NCBI RefSeq assembly: GCF_014201115.1
Contig: NZ_JACHDO010000001.1
Span: 7,130,001 to 7,194,000, forward strand
Source: Nocardiopsis metallicus
Lineage (GTDB): Bacteria; Actinomycetota; Actinomycetes; Streptosporangiales; Streptosporangiaceae
Direction of reading: 5' to 3'
DNA length: 64,000 nucleotides
Part shown: piece after piece, positions 23,914-31,535 of the stretch
How the letters are laid out: every line of letters begins with the position of its first letter
How positions within the stretch are numbered: position 1 is the stretch's first letter
Notes under the pieces: generated by a model
What the model saw: the letters and a program-made list of their open reading frames with translations, nothing else
What the model was told of the DNA's origin: nothing
Databases searched by the model: none
Made by a program: the position numbers and the translations under genes

Positions 23914-24444
23914 ATGAGCCGTCACACGCTTTCCGTTCTGGTCGAGGACACCCCGGGCATCCTGGCCCGGGCCTCCGCCCTTTTCTCCCGTCGTGGATTC
24001 AACATCGACTCACTCAGCGTCAGCACGACTGAGTACACCGGACTGTCCCGGATGACGATCGTGGTCAACTGCGACCTCCACCCCTTGGAGCAGGTGACCA
24101 AACAGCTCAACAAGCTGATCAACGTCGTCAAGATCGTGGAGATGGACACCACCGCGTCGGTGCAGCGCGAGCTGCTCCTGGTCAAGGTCAAGGCCGACGC
24201 GTCGAGCCGCACCCATGTGCTTCAGACGGCCGAGCTCTTCCGCGCGCACGTCGTGGACGTCAGCCCGGACGTCGTCGTCATCGAGGCCACCGGCGACCCC
24301 GAGAAGCTCGATGCCCTGGTCAAGAACCTGGAACCCTTCGGGATCCGGGAACTGGTGAAGTCAGGGCTGGTCGCCCTGGGGCGGGGACCCCGTTCGATCA
24401 CCGACCGCTCCCTGCGGGCGGTCGACCGCAGCGTCAGCGCCTAG
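23914..24444 (+). CDS. ilvN: acetolactate synthase small (regulatory) subunit
   Basis: A 176-residue regulatory subunit of AHAS that confers valine feedback. The N-terminal ACT domain (about 3-77) starts HTLSVLVEDTPGILARASAL with the effector-site loop RRGFNIDSLSV; the C-terminal half (about 85-160) is the AHAS small-subunit domain. Length is typical. It is 18 nt after ilvB and certainly cotranscribed with it. Confidence 0.97.
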   Translation: MSRHTLSVLVEDTPGILARASALFSRRGFNIDSLSVSTTEYTGLSRMTIVVNCDLHPLEQVTKQLNKLINVVKIVEMDTTASVQRELLLVKVKADASSRTHVLQTAELFRAHVVDVSPDVVVIEATGDPEKLDALVKNLEPFGIRELVKSGLVALGRGPRSITDRSLRAVDRSVSA

Positions 24445-24513
24445 ACGTCACTGCCTGAGGCTCTGACGCCCGAGGTTCCGCCGAAGAACGGCACCGAGGC
24501 GAACCCGAACTGA

Positions 24514-24543
24514 GAGGCTGTCCGGACACGGCCGGACGGCCTC
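24514..24543 (+). terminator. hairpin between ilvN and ilvC
   Basis: GAGGCTGTCCGG / CCGGACGGCCTC, 12 bp with one G-T pair and a 6-nt loop; no T-run. It may lower readthrough or stabilise the ilvBN message. Confidence 0.5.
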
Positions 24544-24587
24544 ACCCCCCGCCCCCAAAGAACATGAGAAACAAGGAGTAACCCCAA

Positions 24588-25583
24588 GTGGCAGCACAGA
24601 TGTACTACGACGACGCCGCCGACCTCGCGCTCATCCAGAGCAAGAAGGTCGCCGTGATCGGTTACGGCAGCCAGGGCCACGCGCACGCGCTGTCGCTGCG
24701 GGACTCGGGTGTGGACGTGCGGATCGGTCTGGCCGAGGGCTCCAAGAGCCGTGCCAAGGCCGAAGAGGAGGGCCTGCGCGTCCTCACCCCCGCCGAGGCC
24801 ACCCGCGAGGCCGACGTGGTCATGATCCTGGTCCCCGACCACATCCACCGCGACCTGTACGCCCAGGAGATCGCGCCCAACCTGGAGGCTGGCAACGCCC
24901 TCTTCTTCGGGCACGGCTTCAGCATCCGCTACGGCTTCATCAAGGCCCCCGAGGGCGTCGACGTCGCCATGGTCGCCCCCAAGGGCCCGGGCCACCTCGT
25001 CCGCCGCCAGTACGAGGCCGGGCGCGGCGTGCCCTGCCTGGTCGCGGTCGAGAAGGACGCCAGCGGGCAGGCCTGGGACCTGGCCCTGTCGTGGGCCAAG
25101 GGCATCGGCGGCACCAAGGCCGGCGTCATCAAGACCACCTTCACCGAGGAGACCGAGACCGACCTGTTCGGCGAGCAGGCCGTTCTGTGCGGTGGCACCG
25201 AGGAGCTGGTCAAGGCCGGTTTCGCCACCCTGGTCGAGGCCGGTTACCAGCCCGAGATCGCCTACTTCGAGTGCCTGCACGAGCTCAAGCTGATCGTCGA
25301 CCTCATGTACGAGGGCGGCATCTCCAAGATGAACTGGTCCGTCTCGGACAACGCCGAGTACGGCGGCTACACCCGCGGCCCGCGCCTGATCACCGAGCAG
25401 ACCCGCGAGGAGATGCGCAAGATCCTCGGCGAGATCCAGGACGGCTCCTACGCCAAGGAGCTCATGGACGAGTTCGACAACGGGCAGCCGACCTTCACCA
25501 AGCGCCGCGAGGCCGAGCAGAGCGAGCAGATCGAGAAGGTGGGCGCCGAACTGCGTCCGCTGATGAGCTGGCTGAAGGCCTGA
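24588..25583 (+). CDS. ilvC: ketol-acid reductoisomerase
   Basis: A 331-residue class I enzyme that isomerises and reduces acetolactate with NADPH, the second step of Val/Leu/Ile synthesis. It shows the nucleotide-binding GYGSQGHAHALSL near residue 23, the Ser-containing phosphate loop EGSKSR near residue 50, GPGHLVRRQYEAG near residue 132, and the metal-binding Asp/Glu region (EETETDLFGEQAVLCGG near 186, and ECLHELKLIVDLMYEGG near 226). GTG 24588 has AAGGAG about 10 nt upstream. Confidence 0.97.
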   Translation: MAAQMYYDDAADLALIQSKKVAVIGYGSQGHAHALSLRDSGVDVRIGLAEGSKSRAKAEEEGLRVLTPAEATREADVVMILVPDHIHRDLYAQEIAPNLEAGNALFFGHGFSIRYGFIKAPEGVDVAMVAPKGPGHLVRRQYEAGRGVPCLVAVEKDASGQAWDLALSWAKGIGGTKAGVIKTTFTEETETDLFGEQAVLCGGTEELVKAGFATLVEAGYQPEIAYFECLHELKLIVDLMYEGGISKMNWSVSDNAEYGGYTRGPRLITEQTREEMRKILGEIQDGSYAKELMDEFDNGQPTFTKRREAEQSEQIEKVGAELRPLMSWLKA

Positions 25584-25609
25584 CCTCAGCTCTCGTTCTC
25601 TGAATTTCA

Positions 25610-25643
25610 CCACCGGGGCGGGGCGTGTGCTCCGCCCCGGTGG
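25610..25643 (+). terminator. terminator after ilvC
   Basis: Perfect 12-bp stem CCACCGGGGCGG / CCGCCCCGGTGG with a 10-nt loop. Confidence 0.85.
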
Positions 25644-25825
25644 CGTGTGCGGGGAGGGCTCTCTCCGGGTGACCTGTGAGGGTGACTCTTCTTTCGTCGG
25701 CGGTGTACCCATCCGCCCGACGGGCTTCCCTACCCCGCTAGTAGACTTTGGACCGGCCGTCACACCCGATCCGGGCAGCGCCTCCACCTGCGCGGTCGGG
25801 TCGCACCACCCGAAAAGGAACCGTT

Positions 25826-27415
25826 GTGACCAAACCCGTCGTACTCGTCGCGGAAAAGCTCTCGCCCGCCGGAATCGCGCTCCTCGAAGAGGACTTCGAA
25901 GTGCGCCATGTGGACGGTGCAGACCGGTCCCAGCTGCTTCCGGCCCTGGCGGACGTCGACGCCCTGATCGTGCGCAGCGCCACCCAGTTCGACGCCGAGG
26001 CCGTCGCCGCGTCGGGCCGCCTCCAGGTCGTCGCCCGCGCGGGTGTGGGCCTGGACAACGTGGACGTGGACGCCGCCACCAAGGCCGGTGTCCTGGTGGT
26101 CAACGCCCCTACCTCCAACATCATCAGCGCCGCCGAGCAGGCCATCAACCTCCTCCTGGCCAGCGCGCGCAACACCGCCCCCGCGCACAACGCCCTCATC
26201 AACGGTGAGTGGAAGCGGTCCAAGTACACGGGTGTGGAGCTCTACGAGAAGGTCGTCGGCGTGGTCGGCCTCGGCCGGATCGGCGCCCTGGTCGCCCAGC
26301 GCCTGCTGGCCTTCGGCACCAAGGTCATCGCCTACGACCCCTTCGTGCAGCCCGCGCGCGCCGCCCAGATCGGCGTGGAGATGACCACCCTGGACGACCT
26401 GCTCGAGCGCAGCGACTTCATCACCATCCACCTGCCTAAGAACAAGGACACGGTGGGCCTGATCGGTGACGAGGCGCTGAGCAAGGTCAAGCCCTCGGTG
26501 CGCGTCATCAACGCCGCGCGGGGCGGCATCCTCGACGAGGACGCCCTCTACCGGGCGCTCAAGGACGGCCGGGTCGCCGGTGCGGGCATCGACGTGTTCG
26601 CCAAGGAGCCCACCACGGACAGCCCGCTGTTCGAGTTCGAGAACGTCGTCGTGGCCCCGCACCTGGGTGCGAGCACCGCGGAGGCGCAGGAGAAGGCGGG
26701 CACGCAGGTGGCCCGCTCGGTGAAGCTGGCCCTGTCGGGCGAGTTCGTTCCGGACGCGGTGAACGTGCAGGGCACCGGGGTCGCGGAGGAGATCAAGCCG
26801 GGGCTGCCGCTCACCGAGAAGCTCGGCCGCGTGTTCACCTCGCTGGCCGGGGCGCTCGCAGCCCGGATCGACGTCGAGGTGCGCGGCGAGATCGCCCAGC
26901 ACGACGTCAAGGTCCTGGAGCTGGCCGCCCTCAAGGGTGTGTTCACCGACGTGGTCGAGGACACCGTGACCTTCGTGAACGCGCCGCTGCTCGCCAAGGA
27001 GCGCGGGGTCGAGGTCAACCTTGTCACCAGCGACGACAGCACCGACTGGCGCAACCTGATCTCGGTGCGCGGTGTGCTGGCCGACGGCACCCGCGTGTCG
27101 GTCTCGGGCACGCTGACCGGGCCCCGCCAGTTCGAGAAGCTGGTGGAGATCAACAACTACTCGATGGAGATCGGCCTCGACGAGCACATGGTGTTCCTCT
27201 CCTACGAGGACCGCCCGGGCATCGTCGGCAAGGTCGGCGCGCTCCTGGGTGACGCCCAGGTCAACATCGCCGGCATGCAGGTCATCCGGGACCAGGAGGG
27301 CGGCAAGGCACTGATCGCCCTGACCGTGGACTCCGCGGTTCCGGAAGAGATCCTGGCCTCGATCTCGGCGGAGATCGACGCCGAGATCACCCGCCAGATC
27401 GACCTGGAGGACTAG
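25826..27415 (+). CDS. serA: D-3-phosphoglycerate dehydrogenase
   Basis: A 529-residue enzyme oxidising 3-phosphoglycerate to phosphohydroxypyruvate, the first step of serine synthesis. It shows the NAD-binding GVVGLGRIGALVAQRL (about 146-161), catalytic Arg/Glu/His region (NAARGGILDE, and VVAPHLGAST near 280), an intervening ASB domain (about 320-450) and a C-terminal ACT domain (about 455-529, YEDRPGIVGKVGALLG) binding serine. This is the long actinobacterial type. GTG 25826 with AAAAGGAA 5-6 nt upstream is the start. A possible -10 (TAGACT, about 25741) implies its own promoter behind the ilvC terminator. Confidence 0.97.
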   Translation: MTKPVVLVAEKLSPAGIALLEEDFEVRHVDGADRSQLLPALADVDALIVRSATQFDAEAVAASGRLQVVARAGVGLDNVDVDAATKAGVLVVNAPTSNIISAAEQAINLLLASARNTAPAHNALINGEWKRSKYTGVELYEKVVGVVGLGRIGALVAQRLLAFGTKVIAYDPFVQPARAAQIGVEMTTLDDLLERSDFITIHLPKNKDTVGLIGDEALSKVKPSVRVINAARGGILDEDALYRALKDGRVAGAGIDVFAKEPTTDSPLFEFENVVVAPHLGASTAEAQEKAGTQVARSVKLALSGEFVPDAVNVQGTGVAEEIKPGLPLTEKLGRVFTSLAGALAARIDVEVRGEIAQHDVKVLELAALKGVFTDVVEDTVTFVNAPLLAKERGVEVNLVTSDDSTDWRNLISVRGVLADGTRVSVSGTLTGPRQFEKLVEINNYSMEIGLDEHMVFLSYEDRPGIVGKVGALLGDAQVNIAGMQVIRDQEGGKALIALTVDSAVPEEILASISAEIDAEITRQIDLED

Positions 27416-27435
27416 TTCCCCGGATCGGCCGGAGC

Positions 27436-27485
27436 AGGGCCGTCCCTCCCGAATCCCCTACGGGATTTCTGGGCGGGGCGGCCCT
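27436..27485 (+). terminator. terminator after serA
   Basis: AGGGCCG...CGGCCCT outer stem with inner pairing of CCC and GGG runs, 20 nt after the serA stop. Between it and 27707 there is a relatively AT-rich stretch with a hairpin at 27643-27680 (AAGCCGA...TCGGCTT) and no gene I can support. Confidence 0.7.
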
Positions 27486-27707
27486 TCTGCTGTGGCATGA
27501 GGGTCCCAAAATATGTCCCTATGGGAATTCTTGCACCATAGCTGCCGCAATTCTTGGAATGTGCTTCAGGAGTTGGTAAACATCGCGAGACACGCGGTGT
27601 ACTGGACCGTCGCCGCCTCGGGGGCGGTGGAACCCTGTCCGCAAGCCGATCGCGGGCACTCCTTTCGTGCGGGTCGGCTTTCGGAAGCGATCATTATTTC
27701 CGCGTGA

Positions 27708-28127
27708 ATGGGGTTGGAATTGCGAGTTCTGCGTCGGCGTCTGGTCCTCTTGTTCTCGTCTTCGGTGCTCGCCGTGTCCGGGGCGCACGGATTTCTGCTC
27801 TTCCACGGGCTGATCGACATCTGGTCAGCCGTGCAGGTCACCGCCCTGGTCGCGCTCTGCGGTCTGGTAGTGCTCCTCCTGATTCAGGTGCGGCGCACCG
27901 CGGTCCAGATCAGGCAGCTGCGCCGCGGCCTCGACCGGCAGGCGCGGGAGGTCGCCGAGATCGCCGGGGAGAACCGGGCCGAGCTGTTCGGCCGGGCCGA
28001 CGCTCTGGCCGAGCAGCTGGGTACGGTGGCCGAGTCCGTGGCCGAACTGCGCGAGCAGAGCCGCGGCCGGGTGTCCGACGCTCAGGTGTTCGGGGGCGCG
28101 TCGGTGCCCGCCCGGGCAGCTTCGTGA
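27708..28127 (+). CDS. small membrane protein with coiled coil, glycosyltransferase-cluster associated
   Basis: A 139-residue protein of no recognised family. Two hydrophobic helices (about residues 11-32 and 40-60) are followed by a charged helical region (about 62-125, RRTAVQIRQLRRGLDRQARE and onward) with a heptad-like pattern, suggesting a cytoplasmic coiled coil. The stop overlaps the start of the next gene (GTGATGG), so the two are coupled. There is no clear Shine-Dalgarno at ATG 27708, and the region before it is AT-rich. It could anchor or organise the glycosyltransferases encoded downstream; that is inference from position only. Confidence 0.55.
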   Translation: MGLELRVLRRRLVLLFSSSVLAVSGAHGFLLFHGLIDIWSAVQVTALVALCGLVVLLLIQVRRTAVQIRQLRRGLDRQAREVAEIAGENRAELFGRADALAEQLGTVAESVAELREQSRGRVSDAQVFGGASVPARAAS

Positions 28128-29920
28128 TGGAGGGGGCCCTGTCGGACGTCCTTCGCCCCCGTGGCGCGGGACGTCTGCTGGTCACCCACATCGGTGCCCG
28201 GGCGGCCGAGGGACTCGACCGCCGCCGACTCGGTCCCGGCACCGAGGTCCTCGACCTTCGTCAGGCCGCTGAACGCCCCTGCGATGACCCCTTCGACCAT
28301 GTGCTGGTCGTCGCGGCGACCACGGCCGACCTGCGAACCGCCGTCCGCCTGGCTGACGCTCTCCCGTCGGCGGCCAACGTCGTGATCGTGGTCAAGGCGT
28401 CCGCGCCGCACTTCGATCCGCCGTTGCCGACGCCGCCCGGTCTGGGTCAGTGGCAGGGGCTCCTCGACGCCAGGGTGCGCCGCCTGCCGGACCAGGGCTG
28501 GTCATGCGCGCTCTCCTTCACCGACCCGGTGGAGGTCGCACTCGTGCTGGCGGCGGTCGCCCGCGCCGTAGTGGGAGGCCGTCGCGGGCCGACCGAACCC
28601 CTGCCGGACGGCACGGGCTGGGCGGTTGCCGCACGCTCCTGGGAGGTACTGGGGCGACCCGGTGCGCTGATCGACAACGGAACGGGCCCCCTGGCCGGCC
28701 TGTCCGTGGCTGAGGTGCCTGGTGTGGATGAGCGGGTGGTGAATCCGATGGGGTTCACGCGGGTGTCGAAGGCTGGGGTGGGGCGGTTGGTCTCGCGTGA
28801 TGGTCGGTGGGTGTTGGCCGCTGGGGGTGGGACGCGGTGGCGGGTGCCTGATGACGGTGCGGTGACTGATGTGGATGTGGCGGGTCTGCGTGATCTGCGT
28901 GCGGTGCGGGTGGAGTGGGGGCGTCACAGCGGTCCGGTGGCGGCGGTGCGGGTGGTGGCCGCTCTCGCCGCGGCCGGGGTTCCGCTCGTCAGCGATCGAC
29001 CGCCGTTGTGGGCCCGGAGTCTGGGAGATGAACTCCACGATCTGCTCACCGGCACGAACAGGGAGGAACTGGAGGACGCGCAGTTGCGTGAGGAGCACAG
29101 TGTCCGGTTGCGGCGGGCGGCTCTGCGGTTGCACGGGTCGTTTGCGCGCGGGCGGGGTGCTTTGGCTGATCCGTCGGTGTCGGTGGTGTTGTGTACGCGG
29201 CGGCCGGAGATGGTGGGTTTCGCTCTGCGGCAGGTGGCGCGTCAGCGGGGTGTGGAGGTGGAGGTCGTGCTGGCGTTGCACGGTTTCGACACGGACGCGC
29301 CGGGGGTGGCAGGTGCGATCAGGGAATTCCGTGCGGGTGGTGGGCGCCTGGTGGTGTGGCGGCCGGACGCGGACATGGTGTTCGGTTCGGTGTTGAACGG
29401 GGCGATCGGGCGGGCGAGCGGTTTTCTGGTCGCGAAGATGGACGATGACGACTGGTACGGGCCGGAGCACTTGTCGGATCTGGTGCTGGCCCGCCGCTAC
29501 TCCGGCGCCGACCTGGTGGGTTGCGCGACCGAGTACCACTATCTGGAACAACTGGACGTCACCGTGCGGCGGTTCGTGCCCTCGGAGCGTTTCGCCAGAC
29601 ACGTCACCGGAGCTGGGCTGATGACCGACCGCTCGCTTCTGGAGGAGGTGGGCGGCTTTCGACCGCTGGGTCTGGGGGAGGACGGCGCGCTGTTGGAGGA
29701 CGCACGGAGCGTCGGCGGTTCCATCTACCGCTCACACGGCCTGGGATGCCTCATCCGGCGTAGGAGAAAGGGCCATACCTGGCAGGAAGCCCCCGGCTAC
29801 TTCCTGAAGGATCCCCAGCAGCAGTGGTCAGGATGGCGGCCCAGCGCACTTCTGGAATCCGATCCCAAGGACGAGCCGACCTCCCGGCCTGCTCGGACGA
29901 CGTACAGGAGCCAACAATGA
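28127..29920 (+). CDS. GT2-family glycosyltransferase with long N-terminal domain
   Basis: A 597-residue protein. Residues 1-340 have no recognised domain. From about residue 348 a GT-A fold begins (PSVSVVLCTRRPEMVGFALR), with the metal/sugar-nucleotide Asp cluster KMDDDDWYGPEHL at about 437-450 and a GT2-like acceptor region (TGAGLMTDRSLLEEVGGFRP). Codon usage alternates: 28711-28965 and 29085-29490 are rich in codons ending G or T and poor in C, while the rest is C-rich like the neighbours. The start overlaps the previous stop, and the end overlaps the next start (ATGA). Probably adds sugars to a surface glycan or secondary metabolite; substrate unknown. Confidence 0.75.
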   Translation: MEGALSDVLRPRGAGRLLVTHIGARAAEGLDRRRLGPGTEVLDLRQAAERPCDDPFDHVLVVAATTADLRTAVRLADALPSAANVVIVVKASAPHFDPPLPTPPGLGQWQGLLDARVRRLPDQGWSCALSFTDPVEVALVLAAVARAVVGGRRGPTEPLPDGTGWAVAARSWEVLGRPGALIDNGTGPLAGLSVAEVPGVDERVVNPMGFTRVSKAGVGRLVSRDGRWVLAAGGGTRWRVPDDGAVTDVDVAGLRDLRAVRVEWGRHSGPVAAVRVVAALAAAGVPLVSDRPPLWARSLGDELHDLLTGTNREELEDAQLREEHSVRLRRAALRLHGSFARGRGALADPSVSVVLCTRRPEMVGFALRQVARQRGVEVEVVLALHGFDTDAPGVAGAIREFRAGGGRLVVWRPDADMVFGSVLNGAIGRASGFLVAKMDDDDWYGPEHLSDLVLARRYSGADLVGCATEYHYLEQLDVTVRRFVPSERFARHVTGAGLMTDRSLLEEVGGFRPLGLGEDGALLEDARSVGGSIYRSHGLGCLIRRRRKGHTWQEAPGYFLKDPQQQWSGWRPSALLESDPKDEPTSRPARTTYRSQQ

Positions 29921-31521
29921 CCCTTGTCCAAGGTGGTCCGCGCGAAGAGCGCGCGGTCGCCGATACCGGTCCGCGTCCGTTGATCCGGTGTAACGACTAT
30001 TCGGTGTTGGAGCCGCCGCCGTTGGGTGGTTGGGATCCGGTGCTGTCGGTGAGTGTGGTGGTTCCGGCGTATGGCGGTCAGGAGAAGTTGGACCTGACGT
30101 TGGCGTCGTTGGCGGCGCAGAGTTATCCGGTTCACCTGATGGAGGTCGTGGTGGTGGATGACGGTAGTGAGCCTGCGTTGGTGCTCCCGCCGATCCGCCC
30201 CGAGAACACGCGGATCGTACCGAGTCTGCCAGGCGGCTGGGCCCGCGGGCACGCGGTGCGCTCCGGAGCGGCAGCGTCGGACGCGGACGCTCTGCTCTTC
30301 CTCGACGCCGACATGATCGTCTTCCGGGAGCACGTGGAGGCACAGCTGCGCTGGCACCACCTGGCCGACTACCTCGCAGTCACCGGGCATCTGCGTTGCG
30401 TCGACTACACACCGGGTTCCCTGACCCCGGCCCAGGTCAGGGGGGCGGTGGAACGGGGGGAACCGCAGACCCTGGTCGAGGGTCCGGGTGAGGAGCTCGA
30501 GTGGCTGGGCAGGGCCTACAAGCGGACGGGGAATCTGAGAACCGGCGGACACACAGCGTTCCGGCACTTTATCGGGGCCACCGGCTCGGTGCGCCGCGCG
30601 TTCTTCGAGGAGTCCGGCGGGGCGGCCTCCGAACTCGTCCTGGGCGAGGACACCCACCTCGGATACCGCTTCGCCCAGCACGGCGCCGTGTTCGTCCCCG
30701 AACTGGACACCAGCAGCTGGCATCTGGGCCGTCCGCAGATGGAGACCCGCAAAGAAGACGGCGCCCGCTTCCGGTACCCGTTCGTCGGTAACCGCCTCCC
30801 CCTGGTCGGTGACAACCGCAAACGCGTCGGTCGGCAGTGGCAGGTGCCCCGGGTCGACGCGGTGGTCGACACGGTCGGCCGCGGCTTCGAAGAGGTGGCG
30901 CAGACGGTGGACGCCCTGTTGGGCGGGGACACCGCCGACATCCGTATCCGGTTGGTGGGGGAGTGGGGTCGGGTCACGCCGGGGCGGCACGGCACGATCG
31001 ACGATCCGGCGGTGGACGTGCGGTTGGTGCACGAGAACTACCGGTGCGAGCCCCGGGTGGAGTTCGTCGAGTCCGAACCGGCCCCTGACCCGGACGTGCC
31101 CTTCCGGCTACGGGTGGGTCCCGGACAACCGCTGGCCCGGCACGCGGTGGAACACATGGTCAAACAGGCGGATGCGGCGGGGGCGGGACTGCTGCGAGCC
31201 ACCGCCCCCGGAGACGACCTCGGCGGCCCCCGGCTGGAGCGCACCGCGGCCTTCGCCCGCGCGCGTCGGCTGGGGGCGGGGGAGCACGAGCTCGACACCA
31301 TGGTGGACGAGCTCTTCGGCACCCACTGGCTCGACGGCCAGAGCCAGCTCTTCACACCGCGGGACCCGGTACCGGAGACCCCGTCTGACTGGAGGGAACA
31401 GCTGGAGCGGGCGGGTGCCCGGGTCGAGGCGCAGAAGGTTCGAGTGGAGCGGCTCAAGCACCGGTTCCACTGGTTGACCAGGAGCCGGACCGGACGGTTC
31501 CTGTGCCGGATCATTGGTTGA
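29917..31521 (+). CDS. GT2-family glycosyltransferase, mosaic copy 1
   Basis: A 534-residue protein with an N-terminal GT-A domain (from about residue 42, LSVSVVVPAYGGQEKLDLTL; VVVDDGSEP), a DxD motif in FLDADM near residues 128-131, an acceptor/catalytic segment (TGSVRRAFFEESGG; GEDTHLGYRFAQHGAVF) and a C-terminal domain ending in a basic helical tail. AGGAG precedes ATG 29917, which overlaps the upstream stop. Two blocks, 29967-30212 and 30902-31109, are almost identical at DNA level to the next gene, whereas the 689 bp between them differ. In the first block only 13 of 79 codons end in C, against about 20 of the next 42. Confidence 0.85.
   Translation: MTLVQGGPREERAVADTGPRPLIRCNDYSVLEPPPLGGWDPVLSVSVVVPAYGGQEKLDLTLASLAAQSYPVHLMEVVVVDDGSEPALVLPPIRPENTRIVPSLPGGWARGHAVRSGAAASDADALLFLDADMIVFREHVEAQLRWHHLADYLAVTGHLRCVDYTPGSLTPAQVRGAVERGEPQTLVEGPGEELEWLGRAYKRTGNLRTGGHTAFRHFIGATGSVRRAFFEESGGAASELVLGEDTHLGYRFAQHGAVFVPELDTSSWHLGRPQMETRKEDGARFRYPFVGNRLPLVGDNRKRVGRQWQVPRVDAVVDTVGRGFEEVAQTVDALLGGDTADIRIRLVGEWGRVTPGRHGTIDDPAVDVRLVHENYRCEPRVEFVESEPAPDPDVPFRLRVGPGQPLARHAVEHMVKQADAAGAGLLRATAPGDDLGGPRLERTAAFARARRLGAGEHELDTMVDELFGTHWLDGQSQLFTPRDPVPETPSDWREQLERAGARVEAQKVRVERLKHRFHWLTRSRTGRFLCRIIG
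29967..30212 (+). repeat. direct repeat block 1, copy 1 (246 bp)
   Basis: Identical to 31598-31843 except one base (29985, C versus T). It encodes the RCNDYSVLEPPPLGGWDPVL motif and the first strand of the GT-A fold. It sits in frame in both genes. Confidence 0.95.
30902..31109 (+). repeat. direct repeat block 2, copy 1 (208 bp)
   Basis: Identical base for base to 32530-32737. It encodes the segment from TVDALLGGDTADIRIRLVGE to SEPAPDPDVPFRL. Confidence 0.95.
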
Positions 31522-31535
31522 GGACGGGGCAGCGC

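Noticed and set aside
27513..27707. Possible 64-codon gene ending where the small membrane protein begins
   Set aside because: No ribosome binding site, odd composition (His, Cys, Trp rich), and it crosses a hairpin; it looks like non-coding AT-rich leader.
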